Counted from the first letter of the stretch, positions 23,501 through 35,543 are shown. The stretch: 64,000 nt of DNA from Paragonimus skrjabini miyazakii (GCA_014338405.1 JTDE01021267.1:15125-79124), one strand, 5' to 3'. Made by a program: numbers and translations. Notes: generated from the letters alone by a model not told the origin.

Positions 23501-24180
23501 GTGTCCAAAAACGATTTGCTTAAATTGATTTGATTTCCTATGGCTTACTGTCTAGATTAGCTAACTGAATATACCCGGTTTAGGTCGTTAGTGCATCGTT
23601 TGCACCAGAATTGCCAAAAAAAATCTTTTGGGAATTCACGAGTGAAACAAGGTTCCAATTTTATTTTCTCTAGCGTTTAATTCTGCCTTTGGCCATTTTT
23701 TTGTCACGGTTAGCCTCATTCCACCTAATTCTTCACCAATGTTATCATCCATCACCATGTCAACAGCAGTTATCCTCTGTGGATTTCGTAACCTGGAAAA
23801 TAACAGTTGTAGAATAATTTATGCGTTCTTTCGGTGTTTCTCAAATCCGTAGTTAGAGTATTCGTTTGATAGACTTGTAAACAGGTTTCAGGAAACGGGA
23901 TTGAACTACCACTCTATCACAATAAGTATTGTGCCTTATGAAGTTTACACACTTCTTCATAGTAACCTAGGTCTATCCACAGGAGATCTAACACAGAGAG
24001 CTTATATCAGATTGACTTCTGACTAAAGATGTCGTAGTCAATGATGTGGAGGTGGTCGAGAAACTTTGCCTGTTTGTCTTCTATGAGCACTCTCGGACCA
24101 AATTAATTTATGCTTTGATTTCACACCATCATTTATGTGACAATAATTTATACTGTCCTCTCATTCACTTGTCATTGCAG
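17538..24180 (+). other. Intron D-E (6.6 kb)
   Basis: Apart from the AT-rich tract near 20850, nothing recognised. A 115-codon open frame at 22810-23157 has no family resemblance and is not called. Confidence 0.75.
20812..20895. repeat. AT-rich low-complexity tract
   Basis: Runs of tta, ata and tatta repeats, about 85 bp, nearly all A/T. No other meaning seen. Confidence 0.7.
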
Positions 24181-24248
24181 CATGCGTGGTCCATCAACAT
24201 CAATCCAAACAAGTGGTTACTGGTCGGATATGACTGCAGTCTCATGTG
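24181..24248 (+). CDS. Decarboxylase exon E (22 codons + 2 nt): PLP-binding lysine
   Basis: Acceptor cattgcag ends at 24180 and donor gtaagt starts at 24249. It reads HAWSININPNKWLLVGYD and then CSLMW, with the final Trp codon completed by the first base of the next exon. The Lys in NPNKWLL is the Schiff-base lysine (DDC Lys303). The residue before it is Asn, where DDC has His and HDC has Ser. Confidence 0.94.
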
Positions 24249-26949
24249 GTAAGTTGATTGTAACCTATTCATGTGGACTTGTCGTCAATCGATGAGAGTA
24301 GGTCTCTTCAATTTTTAGATTTCTTTACGGTCTTGTTCATCCGGCTTAAAACATCTGATCGTTTCTTCAGAGTTGAGCAAGACTGACCAGGCACCATCTA
24401 AGAAACTTCACTAAATACCTAATATGAAGATATCAACCGTTAGAAAATGCATCATATTATATTTTATCACTGTTCAAGATTTCACATAACCATCAGCTGA
24501 GGGTTTGAGGCTCAAACTATTGCTATTTACTGACCAATTCACCTGTTATTCTCTCATGCTGACTTCTTCAAAGACTCCATAGATGAACAGAAGGCTAGTC
24601 TCATGTGAAACCATACTGACTTCCATCATCAACTTGGTAGTTTCTGGTTACTTGCCCTCCAAATTTTCTTGTCCTCGTTTCTTTTATTACCGGTCAGTGA
24701 TGTCCACGTACAAATACTAGGTAACTGTGCGTGTGAAGAAGTTGATTTTTCAGACGATGAAGAGGTTGACTGTTGGCTGTGTTGTGTGGACCATGAGTTT
24801 ACTTTACCCTAACAGTTTTCTTATGTTGTCACTTTCGGAGACATAGTATATTTTAAACTTACGGCAACAAACGTTTACGAACCCCTTCGCAAGAGAAACT
24901 GGCTTGCGTAGATGAATTCGAAATAGACCAACAGTAGTATCCAAGATGTCTGGTGCAATGACATTCTGATCACATCTCATCAGTTACTTTTGTGAAACTT
25001 ACACGCACAATAAATGGTCAGGTGTATGACAAGACATGACTAGCATACGTTTTTGTGCCAGCTGCTTCCAACATCTGTGACACGTTAATTTCACAAAATT
25101 TATCATTGTGATGTCACCCGACGTACCATTTTTGGCCTTTTCGGCCTTTTTGGTAGTTTCATTAACATTTCGGTTATTGTGAAGTGTGACTGTGCGTGCA
25201 CACTGAAAAGCATAAACTTTGTTGTATATGTTACCTACCATGGTGTTCAGCTGAACTCTGTCCACTAAGCTTAAACATGACAAGGCAGAGTTTCTACTTG
25301 AAACGTTCTGCAGGAATATTTATTCTCATTAATATTAGTCTTATACAGTCAGCAATTGCTTTGAAGCTATATCTCGATCATGGACACATGTTCAACCCCG
25401 TTATCAATGAGAGCAAGAATTAAAGAAAAACCATGCAAAACCAGGCTCTGAGTGCATCATAAGCCAAATATCTTTCTGTTACGCACCCAGGCCTTCGAAT
25501 ACTGAAAACACATGACAAATGCATGTCGACTGATTTGTTACCATATTCGTTTCACTGCGGACATTGTCTCCATCCGTTATTATGAAATTTATCGCTCCCC
25601 AGTTTCCACTTTTTAAAGTTTGTTTGTTTGATATTCAAACAGTCAGTAACTAGTTTGATTTCTAAACTTCCTGTTGGACTCCAAGAAGTTGGTTCCCAAC
25701 CATGAGTTTTTCTGTTGTGTCAACAAAATTTATTCTATTGTATCAATGCATACTATTGCTTGCAACGTCAGCAATGAAACGTAATATTTTAAAACCAAGT
25801 TTTTCCTATTCATAGTTTGTTTCACACTCATCTATATTCTGTGATTTTGAGAAACGATATAATTTATGTAGAAGTTTCCCAATCATCTGCGACACATCAT
25901 AATGCGACTGAGATTTTTATGAGGACTTGCGGTGTAAAAAATCAGTCTTCATTAACAAGTTTTATTAATGTGGAATGTTTAAATGGTCTCTGTTAAGGAT
26001 AATGCTTTGTTTGCTTCACAGATTTTCCATCCTCAGTGCGCTGACAATAGAGAAAAGTAGGGCTTTTCAAAAAGTATAATTTTGCTCGAAAGCTCTCTGT
26101 CATTTTACATCGGATTACCTTCACAAACACAGTGCGCCACGCTACGGAGAGCAGGACAACAATAAGAAAGACAGAGACACTGTGGCCAACAAAACGGATA
26201 TCGAGAGATATCACCTCAGGTCGTCTGTTATGTTTGTCATGATGTAGGGTTGTACACAGAAGTGTCAAATCCGAACACAGTGGGCAAATAGGACGTGAAC
26301 CGATGTGGTTCAGCAATAATTACCTAACGACTGTTCGAAACAAATATCCTAGCGTGTATTACCTCGCTCACCCCGCTTAATAGCTAAATTAACTGTATTC
26401 CTTATGAAACGTCTTTCTTCCTCGTCCACTCCAATGAGGTCAAATAAGACTTAGTTGTTGTTTGTGGTCGCCCATTTATATCTCGCATGTGACCCGGACA
26501 CTTGGTAATTTTTGGTAACCGCTACCCAGAATGACTGCTATACCTTGATACACTTAGTTCCTTCGATAAATGCCCCAAACCAAGTGGTCCAATTTTCGGC
26601 ACCTCAGCTCAATTGTGTTAAGTCTAGGTATCTATCGGCTCGCTCAACTGACTGGTTTCGATAAACTGGCACGACAACCCCAGTGTGCAAACCGCTTTCC
26701 GAAAACAAGTGATGTTCTAGCAGTTACTGGAATGGCCTACAAGTAAAATATTCAGGTCACTTCTGAAAATAGTTATTGCATGCTTGTTTAAGCGGTTCAT
26801 GCTTCCAAAATTCAATTGCCCTGATGCCCACTCAAAATTCGGTCGACATGCAGTTCGAACACTGTGTTACTGAGAGATATGGTAATCGGTTGGCGCTAAA
26901 CAATTGGCGAACAGCTATAACACTGTAGTCACAAGTTGTCTGGTACTAG

Positions 26950-27178
26950 TGTTGTATGGCAGGCAATTTCGTTGTGAGTAGTATACTACTCACAAGTAAT
27001 ATGTTACCCACAGGAGATATTCAGGAACAAAAGGGCAAGCTGCGAACGCCAGGAAGACGAAGGACATGCATGTCTAACGCGCAAATGAGTATACGCGCTT
27101 GTGGTTTGATTTTTCATATGACCTATACAGGCGTTTGCGCAATAAACGAATTCTCAGGCCAACCGTCTTTTGCGGTCA
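26950..27178 (+). repeat. 5' LTR (last bases in gap)
   Basis: Starts tgttgtatggcaggc and carries aataaacgaattctcagg near its end, like the 3' LTR. It lacks about 78 bp present in the 3' LTR after cgaaggaca. The N run begins about nine bases before the expected acaaca end. Confidence 0.82.
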
Positions 27179-27278
27179 NNNNNNNNNNNNNNNNNNNNNN
27201 NNNNNNNNNNNNNNNNNNNNNNNNNNNNNNNNNNNNNNNNNNNNNNNNNNNNNNNNNNNNNNNNNNNNNNNNNNNNNN
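27179..27278. other. Assembly gap (100 N) inside the LTR element
   Basis: Exactly 100 N, a usual placeholder for a gap of unknown size. From the flanking LTR and polypurine tract, the missing part should be the end of the 5' LTR and the whole internal coding region. Confidence 0.95.
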
Positions 27279-27318
27279 AGAGGATTCGTCAACAGATGCG
27301 GAGGAACCAAGGTACCTC

Positions 27319-27332
27319 GGAAGGGGGAGGAG
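27319..27332 (+). other. Polypurine tract
   Basis: ggaagggggaggag ends at the base before the 3' LTR starts. In LTR retrotransposons this tract primes plus-strand DNA synthesis. Its position fixes the + orientation of the element. Confidence 0.8.
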
Positions 27333-27642
27333 TGTTGTATGACAGGCAGTATCACTGTGCGTAGTATACTATTCACAAGTAGTATGTTACCCACAGGCGA
27401 CATCCAGGAAGAGAAGGGCAATCTGCGAACGCCAGGAAGACGAAGGACAAGAAGAGACTATCGAAATAGTGTGTACGCGCTACGGCAGAAGTTACATCAA
27501 GGCGAATGACAATGACGTATGTGAATGCATGTCTAACGCGCAAATGAGTGTACGCGTTTGTGGTTTGATTTTTGGCATGGCCTATACGGGCGTTTGCGTA
27601 ATAAACGAATTCTCAGGCCAAGCGTCTTTTGCGGGCACAACA
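27333..27642 (+). repeat. 3' LTR (310 bp)
   Basis: Begins TGTTG and ends CAACA, the short inverted ends usual for LTRs. It contains an aataaa signal at 27600-27605, about 40 bp from the end. A related solo copy is at 50499-50800. Confidence 0.85.
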
Positions 27643-30469
27643 CTAGCACATTAACCAAACTGGACACATCCCGGTAGACTTTGGTAATTGGGTGAACGCT
27701 ATTGCTGTCGAGATTATAAAACTGGAAGGTCATCCATTGGGCAATCAAGATTATTGACACAATGGGCCAATCTCGTAGCTATCTGACCTAAGCACTCCTG
27801 TCGAAAATAGTATTCTTGGTAAATAGCATTACAGCAATGTCCAGAGTGCGCGTTCTAACTGATGTGGTTCAAAATTTAGTAAGCCTGTCAACTATTGCAA
27901 ACACTTAGCCTAGTTTTAAATGTATTTATATGGTTAGCATTTGGTGAACACATACGACAATTCCGCATGCGTTAATAAACATCGAACGATCACACTCAAC
28001 ATGTGGTCGTGGGTGCCGGCTAGCATATAAACTGGTTCTGAAAGGAAGGAGATTTGACAACGTTTCAAGTCTTTTGATGAGTTTTAAATCTGAAATTTCT
28101 ACGTACAATTTGCGTTATGAAGAGTTCATCAAATGCCAACTGCTGGCTTGTCGAAGGCGGTTCTCCGTGAGACGGTGCTACGGATAGTCAGAATAAAGCG
28201 CAACTGACTACAATATTTAACAGCTGTGTCAATGCTGACACGTTACTGGCTAAGGCACACACTTGTGCTAGATGGAGATTATGACCAGCGGTATAAGTGC
28301 TCAAGCGGTCATTAATTGGTCAACTGTAGTCGTTAGCGAAACCAATTCAGCTACAACCATAAGCAAAGCTCTCAGCATTGTCCTTGGGTCTGTTGGTCTA
28401 TGGAGCACGTAATCTAATATCTGTCAGCCGTCAAAACTTGTTGCTTCATTAGATGAGCTAGGATAGCCCATCCTGGCGCCGAGCGTTCTGAAACCTATAA
28501 AACTGTAATGACCTAATCAATCCTCAAGAAGGACCACTCTTGGGGCTTCTAGAAGAATGTAGGACCCTTGAAAATATGTAACGCTCCTTGATCTCCATTC
28601 TTTAACCGGTACTTCGCAACTGGTCTCGTCCGTGTTTGGACTTATCGAGTACAATCTAAATGGCGGATCGAACTGGCTAATATTCGCGCTATGAGACAAT
28701 GCTCTTATCTGCTGGACCATCAGTTCTGTCAGCATCGTCTTTGGTGGGAAAGCTTATACGTAGTCAAGTTATAGCTTGCTTTTATCCGGTTAGTGTGTTA
28801 GTGTGATGTTCACTATCTCTACCTACTGAGTGCAACCAAGTAGGAAACGGGTTGTGGAGTACTAGATTAAGGATGATTATCAAGAAACGTTACAGATACT
28901 ACTTCCAGCAATTGCGGTCATCGCCGGTGCAAACTGGCAATCCGAGGTGAGCTGTGTCCATCCGCAGTACATCCACAATACATCCACAGCTACAATCCCT
29001 AAAGATCTTTGACCCAAATGCGACCAAGTACCTCATGTATATAGAATTCATTTCGAAGAGATCGTGGTATTTATTTTCGCTATTCTATCGCTCGAAAGCT
29101 TGGGTCCATTATACATGAGACATCAGGTATAACTGTCCTGCATATGCTCTAATTGCCTAGAAGTCGTTGTGTCAATATTCTAACAGTTTTGCATAAATAA
29201 ATACCACTACTGTCACTATCGTGCACTTCAAACGGCAACTCACTGTCTGATTGCTACAACACATGGTTTTTGTCCTATTAAGTTACATGCCTCCCACAGC
29301 TGGGCGCTGATGTGATCTCATTCTGCTTAACTGGTACAGGAAGCATTTCTTGTCTGACAGCTAATCGATAATATCAGTTTAATATTCAGACAGTTGGGAA
29401 TCATATGCGAAACAACTGATGGGTGGGGATTCTCTCACAAGCCAGCAGTGTGTTTATTTATCTACAAAACAATACATGCCTCCTGAAAACGGGGTATAAA
29501 ATGTTAGGGTATTCGATCAGGTTTTAAGACAGATACTTTGTGTTTATTAATTCACGTTGTTTATTACTGTTAGGCATTCAATGAGGGATGGTTACAGCTG
29601 AAGCTAGCCAAGAGTATACCACCTGAAAGGCCGTATGTATAAAAGTGAACGATGGCGAACACATACAGTTGCACTATATCCGCCGGACTAGTCAAACTGT
29701 GTACTTACCAAGATGACATCAATCTACAAACACACTGCAGCTGCTTTCCAGACTTTCATTTGACTGATAACTGTCCAGATTCATCGGCCCACTTTCATAA
29801 GTTTTCATTAGCTGAATGTAAAATGTGTTGTGTTTATTGGAATTGTTTTTCATCTTTTGACAAACGTCTTGTCTGAAGCATGCAGTAATAAAATATCCCA
29901 AGTAGACGGCTGCTCAAGAAAATAACTCTCTTCAATGTCTGATTAGTTAACTAAGCAGCCTCTCTTGGTCAATATCTGTTATGACCTGCAATGTATATCA
30001 CACTCAGCCGCATAACCTCGCTGTTGACCAAACTGACAAAAAAGACGCGATATGTAGTGAGCATCCGAATATTCCTGCAAGAATGTTATAAGCTGGTGAT
30101 CCTGATCTACTGTCATTCTTACAGCTTGCGTGTTACATCCAGAGCAATCGAACAAATGCATTGTATTGCAACGTCCTCTCTAGTAACAATTGATTCTCCA
30201 ACTTTTTTACCGTCTACGCAAATCGGTCAGACGTGTGTAGACGATGTGAAAGTAAATGACCCCCTCTGTGATGATAACGTGCAACGAAGTGAGCCGTATT
30301 GTAGCGGAAAGGCGTCCAATAATGCAAAATCCTTATTGTCCAACACGCTAGTTCACATGCTACGCGCGCGCTCGCGTTTATGAGTCAGAATTCTAGTCCA
30401 CAACACCCCGAGGTTTCCGCTCACGCGTCGTGTGCACTTCTGCGTGGTTTATGTGGGTGATCGGCGCCT

Positions 30470-30830
30470 TCTATCCGGGGGTTTTCCGCCTGCCAATCTT
30501 CGTCCGTTGGTCCGATTCCGTTGAGCGATGGCTCGTCCGGTCACTCGTGTTGTCATCCATTTACCCCCAACCAGCTTTGACTGTCTTCCACGACCGTGTT
30601 GAGATATTCCCCCGAGTGTTGGAATAATCGAGCCTTCGATTTCGTCGTCCATTCTATTTTGCGTGCCATGTCTCGCCCGTTGGTCCGATCCGATCGAGCG
30701 ATGACTCATCCGATTGCCCCTGTTGTCCGCCATTCGACCGTTCAGGATTTGCGGACCTGCCTCCCCCCTGCGTTGAGGCATTCCGCCGAGTGTTTGAATA
30801 TTCGCCCCTCTGGTCTGATAATCCACCACA
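30470..30830. repeat. GC-rich tandem repeat, unit about 174 bp, a little over two units
   Basis: Paired landmarks: ccgttggtccgattcc (30504) with ccgttggtccgatccg (about 30676), gagcgatggctcgtccg with gagcgatgactcatccg, and cgagtgttggaataatcg (30614) with cgagtgtttgaatattcg (30790). The offsets are 172-176 bp. A third partial unit precedes 30501. The block is visibly richer in G/C than its surroundings. An open - strand frame of 135 codons (30449-30856) runs through both units, but has no recognisable domain. Confidence 0.75.
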
Positions 30831-31353
30831 GTATGGATTATGCCTGTTTGTTTCATGCAGGTTGCTTCTAATTGTTACAGCTTTAATAGTTAGATAGCGC
30901 GTCCGCAACAAATGAAATTGTATCTTACACCAAAGGAAACGGGCAGAATCAGCCACGACAGAGCCGTCAAATATTTTATACGCCCTCGAGAGTTTTCGAG
31001 TAACTAAGATAAACAGAAATATGGTTCAGTTAAAAGCTGAGTAATTTAAATCCAAACAAAGATTTTTGACCTAAAACATGGTAGCACGTACGAGTTGATT
31101 TTAAATATTGGACTTTGATTTCGAATTATAAGCCCACACCTAAAATTTATTTGAACTGCCTGACATCGGGACTTTTCTCTTGTGTGTCACAGAAGTTTGC
31201 CGGCTACACATTCAGCTTTACATGGATAATAACTTGGTTTGTGAAGTTCTTTTGTAGTTTCATATACAGATCATCAAACACAACTCACACATTCTATTTA
31301 AAATATACCAGTGTCGACAGTCATACATCGTTTTTGTTCAACTTATTTCTTAG

Positions 31354-31424
31354 GGTTCGTGATCATCAAGCTTTGACAAGTTCTATGATGGTAAATCCGG
31401 TCTACTTACAACACAAACACTCCA
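31354..31424 (+). CDS. Decarboxylase exon F (71 nt): start of mobile catalytic loop
   Basis: Acceptor ttcttag ends at 31353 and donor gtaagt starts at 31425. The first base completes Trp, and the last base is the first base of a Ser codon. It reads VRDHQALTSSMMVNPVYLQH then KHS. The Tyr of NPVYLQH corresponds to DDC Tyr332 / HDC Tyr334 on the flexible loop that protonates the quinonoid. Confidence 0.92.
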
Positions 31425-31893
31425 GTAAGTCCCATCAACTCATCCATTAATGCAGTTTGATGTCCACTAGAATGTGTTGAGAAGGACCAATATCCTTGCT
31501 ATTTGTCGAAAATAAGAGGCCATCGTTTTTTGTTCTTGGTTTCAACCGGTTCTCAGTCTAAAAATAACTTTCATCTCCGTTTTAACTGCCTTCCGCCTAC
31601 TGCAGATTTTTTATTGTAAAACCATCAGAAGAACAAAATCACTTGTAACAATAGAAGCTAACTTAAAATATCTGGTAACTTTGTCGCCAAGTGACTTTTC
31701 ATTGCAAGAATTATTACGGTGGAACAAGGCAGGCAATCATTGTGGACGTGTTCTCATAATGTGTATCACTAACGACAGAGTAAAAAAAATCTGTATCTTC
31801 TCAAGAATAGTTAAGTAGTTTAAACATTTTCCGTCATAACTTTTGTTCACATTTTACAACGTTCCTTTCTATTGTCTACTTTCACTATTGTAG
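31425..31893 (+). other. Intron F-G (469 bp)
   Basis: The only short intron of the gene in this window. Nothing recognised inside. Confidence 0.85.
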
Positions 31894-31913
31894 GCAGGAC
31901 CGTTGATTTTCGG
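31894..31913 (+). CDS. Decarboxylase microexon G (20 nt)
   Basis: Only 20 nt, between attgtag and gtaagt. The first two bases complete Ser, then RTVDFR follows and leaves phase 0. It joins YLQHKHS to HWGIPLS and restores the frame across the loop. Without it, exons F and H are out of phase. It matches the ATDF / ITDY stretch before HWQIPL in HDC and DDC. Confidence 0.88.
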
Positions 31914-32479
31914 GTAAGTATCTGCGAATATGTACGCTGTATTTCGCTTTCTGGCGTGGTATATCCAGTCGATTTATGTTAATTTACTTGACCAACGTCA
32001 GTTGTATTGTTCTGCTTCAAAATCAGTGTAACCATCGATAAATTGACGGTTTCATCGAAATTCATTTCAGTAGGCTTCTACCTGGTAGATGATTATAAAG
32101 TTAAACTTAATCCAAAACATGAACAACAGGAGATGAAGAATACGGCCCAAAAGCTATTAGTACAAGCATACTGACGAAAATGTGTTCCTTAAAGTGAATC
32201 GAGCAAGCTAGGTTGCGAACTGGCTGTTTTAAGTTACTCGCCCTGAAAAGTTAATCAGTAGGCTAGTTTGCACTGAACTATTCCGTTACCGTGAAGTGGT
32301 GATCAGGTTTTGGCACTGCAGTGAGGGGGGAATTTCTATCTACGACTCTGGTCCTACCAAGTAGAATGATTTCAAAAGGAAACAGTCACACGAAAAGAAT
32401 TATGTGACATGTAGCGCAAAAACATCTCTACTTATAAGGACGGCGAAAAAAAACAGAGGTTCTCGCAGGTGTGTAACTG

Positions 32480-33760
32480 CTACAAAATCCTGAGGAAAAC
32501 CGTTAGCTATAACTAAAAAATTACAGAAGAAGAATGGGAGGGACTTAACCTTCCACCTCAATCAATCAGCCGAACCACTGTTAAAGACAGAATGTCATCA
32601 ACAAAACAGATTCCTTATGACTTTCACTGTCCGGCGCCAGTAAATGTAATTGGTTCGTGGACAACTCATTTAAATAACGACCGCACCCACACCACTAAAA
32701 CTGATTAGTAACCAGCTCACCTAAAGTATCAGTGCACTGATTGCAGGAGTCGCGAGGGTCCCAGCACAGAAGACAAACCCGAAAGTAGCCAAACCCTGAT
32801 GAACGCTTTTGCTTCACGTCGGTTAGACCTAGCATTGACAGAGAGTACTCAGTGTGTAGGACGACCAGCTGACATCCCTAGGACATGGCTCATCCATCTG
32901 AGTCTATATAAAACCTGAAGATTAAATAAAGGTGGTCACTTGGCATTCACTACCAAATATTCCATTCCCAATCTTTGCGGTAACAATCCGCTTCTGCCAC
33001 CCGACACGAGCGATGGGAAGCGAACATCGATGACTGAATGCCTGAATACGGTTCATGTCTTCTATCCTGAGTGGTCAAATTTCTCAACGTTAAAGTAACA
33101 CAACCCTCATGGTCGCATTATATATGCTACCTGCCTGAATTAGCGAATACCACTCTAGCCTTAGAGGCACTGGCGTCTATTTAGTTCCGTACACATCCAC
33201 CGCTGTTAATGTAGCTTCCCAAATAAACAAACCGAACAGTAGCTTTCAGAACCCCGTTATCCAGCAGTAATGACAGTCTTGCTAAAGCATTTTCTACTTT
33301 TATTCTTCAAAACCAATTGCGAAATAGTCAGCAGAGGGCAAAATAATGCCTGGCACAGCCTATGTCACTTGAGAATTGTCTACCAACAATAATTTTTCGT
33401 CAAAGTAATCAACATCATTCAGTCTTCCATTAGGTGGGAAGTCCACGCCGACATCTTATGAGTGTTGTACACATTTTTCCACTAGTCTGTCCACGACAAA
33501 AACACATAAGAATGGTGAAATCGGGCATTATTGGTGTACGCCCTTCTTGGTGCTGAAACTTTTAAACCGTTCTCCACGAACACTCCCGATCTGAATACAG
33601 GAATATAGCACCGACAGTATGTTTGTATACTTTTTCGTTACAAGCTTACTTTTATGTGGCTCTAAAAGTGTATGCCGATCGTCGGAATTAAATGCATTTT
33701 TAGAGTCTGACTATACCGCAGGTTTGGACCGGCTATACTTTTGACTCTGCTCCATAATAG
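32480..33760 (-). mobile_element. RTE-like element family 2, degenerate copy B
   Basis: Collinear with copy A at 14415-15790, with shared long words such as cttttgcttcacgtcggttagacc-type and ccaatctttgcgg/ctctgcgg stretches. On the - strand, broken frames give KNAFNSDDRHTLLE, KKYTNILSVLYS, FSTKKGVHQ, CPISPFLCVFVVD and VDYFDEKLLLVD, in the RT order A, B, catalytic. The catalytic YADD has become YFDE and several stops interrupt. Inactive. Confidence 0.68.
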
Positions 33761-34289
33761 GCATAGGGGTGAGAACGTAGTTAACACACTCTCATTTCTT
33801 CCCAAATTCTACTGCATGGCTGTACCGAGTTGGTGAGGCATAACGGGGATCAGAACCTAGTGGTCACAAGCTTGTAGCAAATCCCCGTAAATGATTCACA
33901 TGAACCCCTCATTTCGCGATTTTTTATTTTCCTGTATATGGATTTCTCTGGGGCACATGAAAACAGTAATAATTTATCTGGCGAACCAACTGATCGTTAA
34001 AATTGTTGTCGTTGTTTAGAAAGAGTCTTTACAACTAACAAGGCGATAGTATAATGAAGGACGTTTTCATGTGTATCGTTCCCACCTATGTGAGCAGTAG
34101 TTTGGCTTTCTTAACTGTTGAGTTTCTTTTCGCTCATAGGCTGAAATCAGTTATCCCTGTTGTGTTGGCCTGCACATGAGCAAGCAGCGCACAAAAACCC
34201 CAGAAGGGGTCGATAAAGGGTTTTGCAAACAGTTGGTCACAGTGACCACCATCGAAACGGTTGACAGCTGTTTCAGCCTAGGTGAGTCT

Positions 34290-34376
34290 CATTAGCATCG
34301 AGCACCTTAAAAAATCGAACCCCTGTGAATAAGTGGCAGATTGTGGTCCAAACACCTATCCACTAGACTACAGGAT
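34290..34376 (-). mobile_element. tRNA-derived SINE head or tRNA pseudogene
   Basis: The reverse complement has an A-box-like tagtctagtgg (34360-34370) and a B-box-like ggttcgattttt (about 34310-34322), similar to animal tRNA-Glu/Asp promoters (GGTCTAGTGG...GGTTCGATTCC). The T and acceptor stems do not pair, so it is not a working tRNA. It is unrelated to the hammerhead SINE head. No second copy was seen in the window. Confidence 0.45.
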
Positions 34377-35346
34377 CATGGTCACCGCTGTTGGACACTT
34401 CATTTCCTTGATCTTTATTTGATTCTTTGGTTCTCTTGATTGACTTATTATCTTAGCTGACGGTTGAAGGTCAAATGTTTCGAACCACGGAGGTGTAATA
34501 ATCGGGCAGTTAATCGGAACTTCACTGTTGTGTAATTAGTCTGCATATAACGAAACAGAATTTTACGGATTCTGAGGTTCTTACAAGTAGGCGCACGTAA
34601 AAATAGATATCTCCCTTTCTCACTGACTAATGTCCAGTAGGGTTTTGTAGAAGATAAGCCTTGCTCAAATTAAAGCTGCCATCAGTAAACACAACACACT
34701 GAAATGTATCGACCGACGCGTGTGAAACTGTTTAATAACGAAATTTAGTTGAACTTCTAACCGGACACACGACGCCTTACCGGAGAAATCAGGGGACCGC
34801 AAATGAGGTTTGGTGGTTCCGTTTTAGCCTATGTTTATCCTTCGTTCATAGTGTTATATATAGAATGGTCCATTTTGTTCATGAGAACAAGTGTCGTCTT
34901 GAATACAATCACTTTAAGTGTTAAATAACATTGCAGCATTTTTGTGATAAATCTGGATGTGTGTAAATCACCCTATCGCTAGCAGGAAGATTACAGACTG
35001 GAACAAGCTCAGCATGTCCGTGTACTTTTGAGACTGGCAGGAACGGAATAACAGACTGCGAGTACACACATGCAGCCGATTTCATGTGGAAAGTCGTCAG
35101 TTTGTAACACGATAGAAATGCTAAGACATTCAGAGGTTAGCTGAATAGCATAAAATGGATCGAATCATAACACGTCATACACGTGGCAGGTGTGCATACA
35201 ACAGTAGAAGACTGATTAAAGACGTTCGAGAACAGCAAGCGCAAGACCATTATTTCCAACCGAATCTGATTTGATCCTCTGGATGTACATATTGAACCCG
35301 CCTATAAAACTAATTGGTTGTACTGTCATTTTCAACCTCAAAAAAA

Positions 35347-35394
35347 ATGTATAAAATGGGCATACCCACATGCAGAATCATTACTGCTTAAAAT
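35347..35394. repeat. 48-bp direct repeat, copy 1
   Basis: Starts atgtataaaatgggc and ends ctgcttaaaat. It matches 35496-35543 at about 44 of 48 positions, 149 bp downstream. It includes a TATA-like tataaaat. Confidence 0.75.
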
Positions 35395-35495
35395 CCTGTC
35401 GGAGCAGTCGATCTCCTGGATCATTTGGCGGATTCCATATGAGACAGTGGAACGGGTGGATAACCGAGTCCAAACTTCAGTCGACTTCAGAGAGG

Positions 35496-35543
35496 ATGTA
35501 TAAAATGAGCACACCCACATGCAGAATCAGTACCGCTTAAAAT
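35496..35543. repeat. 48-bp direct repeat, copy 2
   Basis: Starts atgtataaaatgagc and ends ccgcttaaaat. It pairs with 35347-35394 and lies 13 bp before the solo LTR at 35557. Confidence 0.75.

Larger units (their letters stand above)
26950..27642 (+). mobile_element. LTR retrotransposon with interior lost in an assembly gap
   Basis: Two related LTRs in the same orientation flank 100 N. A polypurine tract (27319-27332) sits directly before the second LTR. The four bases before the first LTR (26946-26949) and after the second (27643-27646) are both CTAG, a clean target duplication. The interior, with gag and pol, is therefore hidden or collapsed in the gap. The LTRs differ at roughly one base in seven and by an indel of about 78 bp, so the insertion is old. 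The clade cannot be told without the interior. Confidence 0.85.
24249..31353 (+). other. Intron E-F (7.1 kb)
   Basis: Holds the gapped LTR element (26950-27646) and the GC-rich tandem repeat (30470-30830). 24249-26945 and 27647-30469 show nothing firm. Confidence 0.8.

Noticed and set aside
30232..30404. TG...CAACA stretch that could be another LTR
   Set aside because: No flanking duplication, no paired copy and no polyadenylation signal in the right place.
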